A stretch of DNA of 7,233 bases from a bacterium (GCA_030622125.1 JAUXGM010000107.1:1-7233), one strand, 5' to 3'. Positions 1 to 5,449 are shown, counted from the stretch's first letter. Notes: generated from the letters alone by a model not told the origin. A program made the numbers and translations.

Positions 1-2
1 CA

Positions 3-125
3 TCAAATCAGAATGCTAAACAAATTCTTTTATCTACAACTGAGGATTTAAGAGATTTTTATGAAAAAGTTGGCTTTCATGAATGTTCGAGAAATACTGT
101 TGTAAGATTAAAAAACACAGGATGA
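3..125 (+). CDS. GNAT-family N-acetyltransferase, C-terminal end only (cut by window edge)
   Basis: Frame 3 is open from the window edge to a TGA at 123-125 and encodes 40 residues. They include LRDFYEKVGFHE, which matches the last conserved motif of GNAT acetyltransferases (usually FYEKLGF), where the Tyr often acts as the general acid in acetyl transfer from acetyl-CoA to an amine. The peptide ends about 20 residues later, as is usual for the family. The substrate cannot be told because the acetyl-CoA-binding part lies outside the window. The stop is four bases before the next start and AGGA at 119-122 serves that gene, so the two are probably co-transcribed. The family call rests on this one motif. 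Confidence 0.7.
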   Translation, partial: SNQNAKQILLSTTEDLRDFYEKVGFHECSRNTVVRLKNTG

Positions 126-129
126 TATT

Positions 130-879
130 ATGAAGGTTGCATTAGCGGTTAATCAAATATGTGAAGATATAAATAGCAATTTGAAAACAATAAAAAAAAT
201 GATAGGAGAGGCAACTGATCATAATTGTGATCTGATATTATTTCCCGAAGCAGCAATCACCGGACTGATAAATAATGATAATCCCGAACATGATTTATCT
301 CTTGGAGAGTTAATTTCAGGAGATATTACAAATCAACTATGTGAAATTGCAATTAAAAATTCTATAAATATAGTAATTGGAATGCTTGAACGGGAAGAAA
401 AAAAGTTATACGATACGGCAATCTTTATAACCTCAGATGGGAAAATTTCACTTAAATACAGAAGAATTTCCTCAGGCTGGCATGGAGAGAAAGCTGATCC
501 TAATATTTATTGTCAGGGTCATACTATACAGATTTTGGAAACTAAATTTGGAAAATTTGCAATTTTGATCTGCGGTGATCTTTTTGATGAGAAAATAATT
601 AAAAAAGTAAAGATATTAAAACCGAATTATATTTTGTTTCTTATGGCTCGCAACTTTGAAGACAATTCTTATGATCAGGAAAGATGGGATAAAGAAGAAA
701 AAAATGAATATGTGAAGCAAATGAAAAAAATAGGTGCTGCAACTTTTATGGTGAATTATTTTGATAATGGAAGTTTGAATGATTTTAGTTTCGGCGGTGC
801 CATGGCAGTATCAAAAGCTGGAAACATTATTTCCGAACTTCCACTTGGAAGAGAAGGTATTCTTTTTGTTGAATTATGA
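130..879 (+). CDS. Carbon-nitrogen hydrolase (nitrilase/amidase superfamily)
   Basis: A 249-residue cytoplasmic enzyme of the nitrilase superfamily, which hydrolyses amides, nitriles or N-carbamoyl compounds through a Glu-Lys-Cys triad. The Glu is seen in LFPEAAITG (E40) and the nucleophile in ILICGDLFDE (C148, followed by the usual G-D context). The central Lys motif, normally YRK, reads KYRRISS, placing Arg at position 112. Either this is a subfamily trait, together with the downstream GWHGEKADP stretch, or the activity is altered. The length is slightly short for the family (about 260-300). The ATG lies 7 bases after AGGA (119-122), which overlaps the end of the preceding acetyltransferase gene, so the two look coupled. 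No signal peptide. The substrate is unknown. Confidence 0.88.
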   Translation: MKVALAVNQICEDINSNLKTIKKMIGEATDHNCDLILFPEAAITGLINNDNPEHDLSLGELISGDITNQLCEIAIKNSINIVIGMLEREEKKLYDTAIFITSDGKISLKYRRISSGWHGEKADPNIYCQGHTIQILETKFGKFAILICGDLFDEKIIKKVKILKPNYILFLMARNFEDNSYDQERWDKEEKNEYVKQMKKIGAATFMVNYFDNGSLNDFSFGGAMAVSKAGNIISELPLGREGILFVEL

Positions 880-894
880 ATGGAAGTAAAAAAT

Positions 895-923
895 TTGAAT
901 AAAATTGAAAAAAGTTGTAAAAT
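895..923 (+). promoter_or_regulatory. Possible sigma70-type promoter for the small gene at 945
   Basis: TTGAAT (895-900) and TAAAAT (918-923) are separated by exactly 17 bases. They match the -35 consensus at 4 of 6 bases and the -10 at 5 of 6. The start predicted from it is near 929-930, about 15 bases before the ATG at 945. In DNA this AT-rich such a match can arise by chance. Confidence 0.3.
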
Positions 924-944
924 GTATTTTTAGAAGATGAGCAA

Positions 945-1082
945 ATGAAAAAAAATAGACCCTATTATAAATCTTATGATAATATTGAAAAAAACAACAA
1001 TCTTCTCGGAGCTTATGATATTTGTGAAATTGAATTGAGGAATAATAAGGTAATAAAAATACGTCTAAAATATTTGCCATGA
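945..1082 (+). CDS. Possible small hypothetical protein (45 aa)
   Basis: An ATG-started reading frame encodes a 45-residue, highly charged peptide beginning MKKNRPYYKSYDNIEK and ending in a basic, beta-prone stretch (IELRNNKVIKIRLKYLP). I do not recognise the family. It lies in the gap after the hydrolase gene and ends 6 bases before the convergent hemW stop. A plausible promoter lies at 895-923; the Shine-Dalgarno site is weak (GAAGATGAG). The frame stays open upstream of the ATG back to a TAA at 918-920, reading NVFLEDEQ into the Met. A separate 17-codon frame starts at 880 and ends at 933, so the region could be one longer small gene broken by a frameshift. The opposite-strand frame across this gap looks like a shadow. 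Confidence 0.35.
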   Translation: MKKNRPYYKSYDNIEKNNNLLGAYDICEIELRNNKVIKIRLKYLP

Positions 1083-1088
1083 AAAATG

Positions 1089-2174
1089 TCAACCCCCGAC
1101 CTCTGTAACAATTGAGTTGTAGAAGAGGAAGCCGTTTTCTGTTAGTTTGAGATTGCCGTTTTCAATATTAAGATAGCCTTCTTTATAAAATTTATTCACT
1201 TTTTTCATATTTAAGAATTTTCTGATTTTTTTGATATTAACACCCCATTTTGTTCTCATTCCAAGCATCAGATTTTCAAATTTTTGCTCTTTTTCATTTA
1301 ATTCCTCAATCTTTTCTATTGGTAATTCGTTTGCATTTAATTGCTGTTCATATCTTTTAAGAGAGGAAAAATTAAAGTATCTTTTATTTTCAATTGTACC
1401 AACTGCACCAGGACCGATGCCGATATAATCTTTGCAATTCCATACATCTATATTATAATTGCAATATTTTTTCTCTTTTGCAAAATTCGAAATTTCATAA
1501 TGTTCATATTCATTATCTTGCAATATTTCGGATGCCTTTTTATAAAGCCTTGCAACCAGATTATCATCAGGTCTGTTCTTTATTATATTTTTCTGAGTAG
1601 AATTTAATGTCAAAATATAAAGAGAGATGTGTGGCGGTTTAGATCTTAAAAAGAGGTCCAGATCCTCTTTTAATACTCTTTCGGAGTCAAAAGGAATTCC
1701 AATAAGTCGGTCATACGAAAAATTGCCAAAATCGTTACTTATTTTTTCAATGGTATCAATAATATCATTTTTGTTATAATTTCTTCCAAGTAAATTCAAT
1801 GATCTTTCCTGAAAGGTTTGTATTCCAAGAGATATTCGTGTAACTCCGGCATCTTTTAAGGCTTTGAAATCAATATGTTTCCCATCCTCAGGATTAATCT
1901 CAATAGATACTTCACTGATATTATTTCCGATAAGATCAAGTATATCCCTGTAAAAATCCGCATTGTAAATTGATGGAGTTCCACCGCCGAAATAGATATT
2001 TTTTATATTACTTAAATCCCATTTTTCTTTGTCCATTGAAATTTCTTTTAATATCAATGACTTTAAAGGGTAATTTTTATCAAATTTTACTGAAAAAAAA
2101 TCACAATACGGACATCGTGAGCGGCAAAAAGGGATATGAACATAGATATTCCTTATTATAGGCTGAAGTTCCAT
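1089..2174 (-). CDS. hemW: Radical SAM heme chaperone HemW
   Basis: A 361-residue radical SAM protein of the HemW group, close to the usual length of about 380. In the family HemW binds a [4Fe-4S] cluster and SAM and delivers heme to target proteins; it was formerly annotated as oxygen-independent coproporphyrinogen oxidase. The cluster motif is HIPFCRSRCPYC (C17, C21, C24). The next residue is Asp-Phe rather than the extra Cys of true HemN, which separates the two. Further markers are GGGTPS (63-68), ISLGIQTF (114-121) and LLGRNY (128-133); the C-terminal third fits the HemN_C domain. The start codon lies inside the end of cdd (19-base overlap) with no clear Shine-Dalgarno site, suggesting translational coupling. 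The last codons (VTEVGG, stop) fall in a G-rich repeat-like string. Confidence 0.93.
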   Translation of the reverse strand: MELQPIIRNIYVHIPFCRSRCPYCDFFSVKFDKNYPLKSLILKEISMDKEKWDLSNIKNIYFGGGTPSIYNADFYRDILDLIGNNISEVSIEINPEDGKHIDFKALKDAGVTRISLGIQTFQERSLNLLGRNYNKNDIIDTIEKISNDFGNFSYDRLIGIPFDSERVLKEDLDLFLRSKPPHISLYILTLNSTQKNIIKNRPDDNLVARLYKKASEILQDNEYEHYEISNFAKEKKYCNYNIDVWNCKDYIGIGPGAVGTIENKRYFNFSSLKRYEQQLNANELPIEKIEELNEKEQKFENLMLGMRTKWGVNIKKIRKFLNMKKVNKFYKEGYLNIENGNLKLTENGFLFYNSIVTEVGG

Positions 2175-2557
2175 TTAAAAATGTCTGAAAGCTTCATTTT
2201 TTTATATTCTCCGTAAACATTGGTAAGGAATATGGTAAGATCGGGATCAAATTCTGTCATTACCTGTCTACAAGCACCACAGGGTGGAATAAAACTTTCA
2301 TTTTCAGTGTATAATAGAATTGCTTCGAAATTCTTTTTCCCCTCGGATACCGCTTTAAAAATAGCGACCCGTTCGGCGCACATTGTAAGACCATACGAAC
2401 TGTTTTCAACATTAATACCGGTGTAAATAGTGCCGTCATTTGCCAAAAGTGCAGCACTTACTTTAAATTTTGAATATGGAGAATAACTGTTATGAATGTT
2501 TTCCTTTGCAGTCTTGTACAGTTTATCAAAGATTTCCTTTTCTTTTTTTTTATTCAT
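2156..2557 (-). CDS. cdd: Cytidine deaminase
   Basis: A 133-residue, zinc-dependent enzyme that deaminates cytidine and deoxycytidine to uridine and deoxyuridine in pyrimidine salvage. The length is that of the small homotetrameric form. The signature is complete: NVENSSYG (49-56) for nucleoside binding, TMCAERVAI with zinc ligand C60 and proton-shuttling E62, and PPCGACRQV with zinc ligands C93 and C96. YSPYSKFKVSAAL near residues 25-37 is also typical. It begins 6 bases after the stop of the hepT stub, in the same frame, and its weak ribosome site (GAGAGA) lies inside the stub's last codons. It overlaps hemW by 19 bases at its end. No promoter of its own is evident, so it is probably read from the mntA promoter. 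Confidence 0.95.
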   Translation of the reverse strand: MNKKKEKEIFDKLYKTAKENIHNSYSPYSKFKVSAALLANDGTIYTGINVENSSYGLTMCAERVAIFKAVSEGKKNFEAILLYTENESFIPPCGACRQVMTEFDPDLTIFLTNVYGEYKKMKLSDIFKWNFSL

Positions 2558-2563
2558 ATTATT

Positions 2564-2668
2564 TTATCTCTCAAACTCCTCATAAGAAATAGATTTTTTA
2601 TTTTCCAATTTTCTTAATATATTCTCTATTTTTTTAATCTTTTTTTGTATTACATCGTTAGTAACCAT
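2564..2668 (-). pseudogene. hepT: HepT-like (DUF86/HEPN) toxin, N-terminal stub of 34 codons
   Basis: Too short for ordinary ORF cut-offs. It reads M-V-T-N-D-V-I then a long basic/hydrophobic helix (residues 8-24) and ISYEEFER, then TAA. It starts 11 bases inside the end of the MntA-type gene, behind a strong AGGAGGG site 5 bases from the ATG. That is where the HEPN toxin HepT normally sits in MntA/HepT modules, and the residues match the first helix and turn of HepT (DUF86). The remaining roughly 100 residues, including the RX4-6H RNase motif, are missing. The next gene, cdd, starts two codons after the stop in the same frame, so a deletion has probably joined the stub to cdd. It may still be translated, acting as a leader for cdd, or be a mini-protein in its own right. 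The assignment rests on position and a short helix, so it is moderate. Confidence 0.6.
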
Positions 2669-3110
2669 ATTTACCCTCCTCAATTCTTTTCCTTAAATTC
2701 TTATATGATATTGTTCTTAAAGGCTCCGTATCAAAATAAAGCATTTGAGATTTTGATTCAAACTTGATTCTTATGTGCTCATCTTTTGAAAAAAGTATCA
2801 TCTTGGTTTTTAAAACTTGATGGATTAAAGTAAGAGGTGCTTCATTTAGTATAACTAAATCTATTTCATCTGTCTTCAAAGTTGTTGTAATTATATCAAT
2901 TAATTCTAATTTTCGTTCGAATATATCTTTTTTTATCTTTTTTTCATTAATGTAAATTGCAATATCTATATCAGAAAGTGGTGTTACTTTACCCTTTCCA
3001 TAAGAACCAAATATATATCCGAACAAAATATCCTCTTCTTTTTGTAAATTTGATTTAAGCAAAGGCAGTAAAGGCTCTAATTTATGTCGAATTTTCTTTA
3101 ATCTTATCAC
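2658..3110 (-). CDS. mntA: MntA-type minimal nucleotidyltransferase antitoxin
   Basis: A 150-residue protein of the minimal nucleotidyltransferase (MNT) family. The active-site motif is GSYGKGKVTPLSDIDI: G35, S36 and the metal-binding D48 and D50, with a third acidic residue at D84 in EIDLVILN. In characterised MntA/HepT pairs, MntA silences the HEPN RNase HepT by transferring AMP groups to a tyrosine near its active site. Here only a stub of hepT follows, overlapping by 11 bases, so this looks like an orphan antitoxin with all its catalytic residues. The C-terminal segment (HIRIKFESKSQMLYFDTEPL) is typical of the family. The start is GTG; there is no upstream ATG in frame and no Shine-Dalgarno site. 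A consensus promoter places the message start on that GTG, implying leaderless translation. Confidence 0.85.
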   Translation of the reverse strand: MIRLKKIRHKLEPLLPLLKSNLQKEEDILFGYIFGSYGKGKVTPLSDIDIAIYINEKKIKKDIFERKLELIDIITTTLKTDEIDLVILNEAPLTLIHQVLKTKMILFSKDEHIRIKFESKSQMLYFDTEPLRTISYKNLRKRIEEGKYGY

Positions 3111-3115
3111 TTTTA

Positions 3116-3144
3116 ATTATATCAAATATTTTCCAAAATGTCAA
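3116..3144 (-). promoter_or_regulatory. Consensus sigma70-type promoter of mntA, apparently leaderless
   Basis: Reading the - strand, TTGACA (3144-3139) and TATAAT (3121-3116) are both perfect, with a 17-base spacer. Only five bases (TAAAA) separate the -10 box from the GTG at 3110, so the expected transcription start is the first or second base of the start codon. The -35 box overlaps the TGA stop of the upstream gene. It probably drives mntA, the hepT stub, cdd and hemW. Confidence 0.8.
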
Positions 3145-4148
3145 TTTGAGGGCAGTAGTGAATGGCTAATCTTTCCTGTTTCGGGATCATATATCCATTT
3201 ACCATCAAGTGCATCCGGTATCTTCTTCTCATGGAAATATCCTTTTTGGGCAAGTGTATCAAGGCTCTCAGGGAACTTACAATACTCTGCATAGTACATT
3301 TGAATGGCAACCCTTATATTTCTCATCTTAGCAAGGAGTGTATTTTTTTTTGCCATATCAAGAACAGGTTGAAGATTGGGATAGATAACATAGGGCTTAA
3401 TATTAGGATAGGCACTGTTATAAATGGTTCCTTTTTTATTGTCATATATCCAGCGTCCTTTTACGGGTTCAGGAATCTCATATAGAAATTCAGGAACAAG
3501 ATCTTTAAGTTTTTTAGGAAAGATCACATTGAATCCTTTTCTGTGCTTAGCAGAATAGTAGTGAATAGCAACATAGAGGGCATCAAGGTTATTTTGTATC
3601 TTCTTTCGCACCTTTCCCGGTATCTTTTCATCGGCAAGGCTGCCATAAAAATCACTCTGTTTTATCTCAACAATTTCACCGCATATAATTGTAGATTTCT
3701 CGACATCAATAACACGAACGGTAATATCAAAGAATTCCCCAACCTCAGAAACACTACCGCAGATTATGAAATTAGCTGCAAGTATCTTTCCGATCTTATT
3801 TGCGGAATGGACATCAATGATCCCCGTCTTTGCCAGGTTTAATTCTTTCATGACCTCATCGATCCTTGTCCTTTCAACAATGGTAAAGGTTCTCAGTTGA
3901 ACAAAATTTGTTATGAGTAGATCGGATACTATCCTTCCGAGATCCTCCTTTTTTACAAGTTCCGAGAGATTTTCAAGCTCAAAAATAGCGATATTTATCT
4001 TTTTATTATCGGGAAGTTCTTTTGTAATGGAGTTACTCAATTTGGCAGTGAGTTTTTCAACCTCTTCATTGAGAGCACTCCTCTTCTGGGCATACGGAAG
4101 AGGGATTAGGAAAATAAACATAAGAAAAATAAAAATACTCTTTTTCAT
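3141..4148 (-). CDS. Exported CsgG/FlgO-like protein with two pseudopilin-head-like modules
   Basis: A 335-residue predicted secreted protein. Residues 1-20 form a signal peptide (hydrophobic core, PYA before QKR). Residues 50-165 resemble the CsgG/FlgO fold of outer-membrane-associated proteins, with INIAIFELEN, FTIVERTRIDEVMKEL, TGIIDVHSANKIGKIL and FIICGSVSEVG. Two related modules follow, at about 179-248 and 271-333. Each has a helix rich in A-I-x-Y-Y, a P-x-x-L-x-x-L turn and a G-(R/K)-W-I-Y-D strand pair followed by T-G/T-I. This resembles the globular head of type II secretion pseudopilins (GspG-like) without the prepilin N-terminal helix. It is related to the next gene upstream (5398-4562) in the first domain only. 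It has its own promoter and no Shine-Dalgarno site. The function is unknown; an envelope role is inferred. Confidence 0.75.
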   Translation of the reverse strand: MKKSIFIFLMFIFLIPLPYAQKRSALNEEVEKLTAKLSNSITKELPDNKKINIAIFELENLSELVKKEDLGRIVSDLLITNFVQLRTFTIVERTRIDEVMKELNLAKTGIIDVHSANKIGKILAANFIICGSVSEVGEFFDITVRVIDVEKSTIICGEIVEIKQSDFYGSLADEKIPGKVRKKIQNNLDALYVAIHYYSAKHRKGFNVIFPKKLKDLVPEFLYEIPEPVKGRWIYDNKKGTIYNSAYPNIKPYVIYPNLQPVLDMAKKNTLLAKMRNIRVAIQMYYAEYCKFPESLDTLAQKGYFHEKKIPDALDGKWIYDPETGKISHSLLPSN

Positions 4149-4154
4149 TATTTA

Positions 4155-4183
4155 ATTTTATCATAAAATAAAATTTAAGTCAA
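4155..4183 (-). promoter_or_regulatory. Sigma70-type promoter of the CsgG/pseudopilin-like gene, apparently leaderless
   Basis: On the - strand, TTGACT (4183-4178) and TAAAAT (4160-4155) each match consensus at five of six bases, with a 17-base spacer. Six bases separate the -10 box from the ATG at 4148, so transcription is expected to begin at the A of the start codon. No Shine-Dalgarno-like sequence precedes the ATG. Confidence 0.65.
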
Positions 4184-4199
4184 TAAAAAATTGCTCCTT

Positions 4200-4256
4200 C
4201 GTTATTCTGAGAAATTTATCAGCTGATTATTCAAATTCCGATTTTTCGGGGAGAAT
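4200..4256 (-). repeat. 57-base repeat, inverted copy of 6598-6654
   Basis: The reverse complement matches 6598-6654 at 51 of 57 positions by my alignment, without gaps. All six differences are transitions, with A/T here where the other copy has G/C. They weaken the CCCCGA/TCGGGG stem that is intact in the other copy. Confidence 0.8.
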
Positions 4257-4271
4257 CTATCCTTGAAGTTT

Positions 4272-4289
4272 ACCCCGTTAATATGGGGT
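4272..4289. repeat. Small hairpin ACCCC/GGGGT
   Basis: ACCCC (4272-4276) and GGGGT (4285-4289) form a 5-base-pair stem around an 8-base loop, directly before the next hairpin. Confidence 0.5.
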
Positions 4290-4290
4290 C

Positions 4291-4327
4291 ATTATGAGGA
4301 TTTTGAAAAAATCCGTAATAATCTCAT
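4291..4327. repeat. Hairpin element with CCGTAATAATCTCAT end
   Basis: ATTAT pairs with ATAAT (4318-4322), and inside it GGATTTT pairs with AAAATCC around a 3-base loop. The segment 4302-4327 is matched exactly (26 bases) by the reverse complement of 7208-7233. The ending CCGTAATAATCTCAT recurs at 5626-5640 in the same orientation. Confidence 0.75.
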
Positions 4328-4348
4328 TTTTTAATTGTCAATTATCCC

Positions 4349-4369
4349 TGTCTGCGTGCAACGCACAGG
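4349..4369 (+). repeat. 21-base element, exact inverted copy at 5565-5585
   Basis: The segment starting TGTCTGCGTGCAACG is the exact reverse complement of 5565-5585. The pair brackets the gene at 4562-5398. The element is itself partly self-complementary (CCTG...CAGG when extended to 4348-4374). Confidence 0.8.
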
Positions 4370-4409
4370 CAGGCATTATCAATTGTCCATTATATTCAAC
4401 TGTTATAAA

Positions 4410-4520
4410 GTCATCCCCCGCCCCCATTTATAGCAGTTGCCTGTCATTCCTGCGAAAGCAGGAATCCATAAAATTGTCATACTATCATCCCCCGACCCCA
4501 TTTTCGACCCCATTTTTTTA
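4410..4520. repeat. CCCCCG / GACCCCATTTT strings
   Basis: GTCATCCCCCGCCCCCATTT (4410-4429) and a doubled form (4484-4520) with two GACCCCATTTT units. The reverse complement of the doubled form resembles 6212-6244, which has AAAATGGGGTCTGG then AAATGGGGTTGGGGG. A single CCCCCGACC string also ends the hemW gene (1088-1103). Confidence 0.65.
4446..4465. repeat. Perfect hairpin ATTCCTGC-GAAA-GCAGGAAT
   Basis: An 8-base-pair perfect stem closes a GAAA tetraloop, preceded by GTC and followed by CC. This resembles GTCATTCC...GGAATCC hairpins that I recall from intergenic DNA of many bacteria. No T-run follows on either strand, so a terminator role is unlikely. Confidence 0.75.
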
Positions 4521-4561
4521 TAAACTGTCAAACTATCAACCTGGCACTATTTTCTCTGAAA

Positions 4562-5398
4562 CTATTTTTTACGCAGATTCACTTTCATCATTTCTGCAAT
4601 TTTATCTTCCCCCTTTTTAATTATACATTCAGATGATTCATCTCCCGTAACTTCTTTCACCTTTAAAAGTCCAACTTTTTTTTCTATCACAATAAGTTTC
4701 TTTGTTTTGGGATGTATTTTTTCTGTCTCTTTAATCACATCAAATAGCATCTTTTTCTTTACACCTGCTTGCTTTCCAATATCGATCGTCACTATATTTC
4801 CTTCAATACTCAGTATATATCCTGACATTGGAAATGCATTCGTCATATCTTTTGCTACTTTCTTATATACTCTCTTTACCGTCTTTGCTAAAGTAGTCTC
4901 CGGATCAGCGGATGTATCAAGTGACAAGATTGATCCAAGCAGACCTCCGCCCGGCTTGGCATTGTACGTTTTAGAAAATAAGACTCCCGCTGTTTTTATA
5001 TCAATTACTCTAATTTGAATGACTACCAATGCGTCTACAGACAAATAAGGTTCACCTTTATCATCAACTTTCTGCACTGCCCTATAATTTACATTCGGTA
5101 CAGAACCTATAACTGCATATCTAACTCCACTAATCTTTCCTATTTTTACTGCATCTGAAACATCAATCAATCCGGTTAAACTTAATTGTTGCTCCTTCAC
5201 AATTTTATCCAACTGACTACGTTCTATCACATCAAATATTCCCTGATTGACCAATAGGGAAATCATCTGATTCTCCGCTGTGAGAGTCATGTTGTAATCA
5301 TTTCTAACACCGTTAAAAGGAAACACTGCAATCTTTTGTTTTTCTGAATACAAAACAGACAGAATCATTAACAAGCAAAAAAAGAAAACTTTCTTCAT
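4562..5398 (-). CDS. Exported CsgG-like protein with FlgT-C-like C-terminal domain
   Basis: A 278-residue predicted periplasmic or outer-membrane-associated protein. Residues 1-18 are a signal peptide with a hydrophobic core and no lipobox. Residues 22-145 form a CsgG/FlgO-like domain: KIAVFPFNG, FDVIERSQLDKIVKEQQL, TGLIDVSDAVKIGKI and YAVIGSV, then a beta-rich part ending RVIDIKTAGVLFSKTY. Residues 192-265 (GYILSIEGNIVTIDIG, GVKKKMLFDVI, VGLLKVKEV) resemble the C-terminal beta-barrel domain of FlgT. The FlgO/FlgT likeness is structural; no flagellar gene is near. It shares its first domain with the next gene downstream, so the two are tandem paralogues with different tails. The ATG has a strong AGGAGG 5 bases upstream, unlike its neighbours, and a stem-loop lies in its leader. 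Confidence 0.78.
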   Translation of the reverse strand: MKKVFFFCLLMILSVLYSEKQKIAVFPFNGVRNDYNMTLTAENQMISLLVNQGIFDVIERSQLDKIVKEQQLSLTGLIDVSDAVKIGKISGVRYAVIGSVPNVNYRAVQKVDDKGEPYLSVDALVVIQIRVIDIKTAGVLFSKTYNAKPGGGLLGSILSLDTSADPETTLAKTVKRVYKKVAKDMTNAFPMSGYILSIEGNIVTIDIGKQAGVKKKMLFDVIKETEKIHPKTKKLIVIEKKVGLLKVKEVTGDESSECIIKKGEDKIAEMMKVNLRKK

Positions 5399-5409
5399 AA
5401 GAACCTCCT
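5399..5409 (-). promoter_or_regulatory. Strong Shine-Dalgarno site
   Basis: On the - strand AGGAGG is followed by five bases and the ATG at 5398. This fixes the start of the FlgT-C-like gene and contrasts with the apparently leaderless starts at 3110 and 4148. Confidence 0.85.
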
Positions 5410-5413
5410 ATAA

Positions 5414-5439
5414 GAAAACAGATTAACAAATCTGTTCTC
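5414..5439 (-). promoter_or_regulatory. 11-base-pair stem-loop at the 5' end of the message
   Basis: On the - strand AACAGATT-TGTT-AATCTGTT is a perfect inverted repeat, extended to 11 pairs with one G-U pair by flanking GAG/TTC. It lies between a TATAAT box (5449-5444) and the Shine-Dalgarno site of the gene at 5398. The predicted start (about 5437-5438) is inside the first arm, so the message would begin almost at the stem. It could stabilise the RNA or, as DNA, be an operator. Confidence 0.6.
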
Positions 5440-5443
5440 TATG

Positions 5444-5449
5444 ATTATA
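5444..5449 (-). promoter_or_regulatory. Likely -10 box for the FlgT-C-like gene
   Basis: A perfect TATAAT on the - strand, followed by CATAGAG into the stem-loop. No good -35 box lies at 17 bases; TTCACC lies 19 bases away and is weak, so the promoter may need an activator or may be a chance match. Confidence 0.45.

Larger units (their letters stand above)
4149..4561. other. Gene-free repeat cluster between the two CsgG-like genes
   Basis: No credible gene on either strand; the + frame at 4294-4620 is made of repeats and the antisense of a gene end. In order it holds the promoter of the downstream gene (4155-4183), a 57-base repeat copy (4200-4256), three hairpins (4272-4289, 4291-4322, 4446-4465), a 21-base element found inverted at 5565-5585, and CCCCCG-rich strings (4410-4429, 4484-4520). 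Short ATTGTCAATT-like stretches around 4331-4400 add degenerate repetition. Confidence 0.75.

Noticed and set aside
874-1092. A 72-codon frame on the - strand between the hydrolase and hemW
   Set aside because: It is rich in Phe, Tyr and His from AT-rich antisense sequence, starts inside the hemW stop region and lacks a Shine-Dalgarno site. The + strand frame at 945 is more plausible.
1089-2174. Oxygen-independent coproporphyrinogen III oxidase (HemN)
   Set aside because: The motif is CxxxCxxC followed by Asp-Phe, without the fourth Cys of HemN, and the length and LLGRNY motif fit HemW.
4294-4620. A 108-codon + strand frame
   Set aside because: It translates hairpin repeats (FLRKQESIK from the GAAAGCAGG hairpin) and the antisense of the end of the FlgT-C-like gene.
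4562-5398. A flagellar FlgO/FlgT protein
   Set aside because: The likeness is at domain level only. No flagellar genes are nearby and the CsgG-type domain occurs in many envelope proteins, so no flagellar role is claimed.
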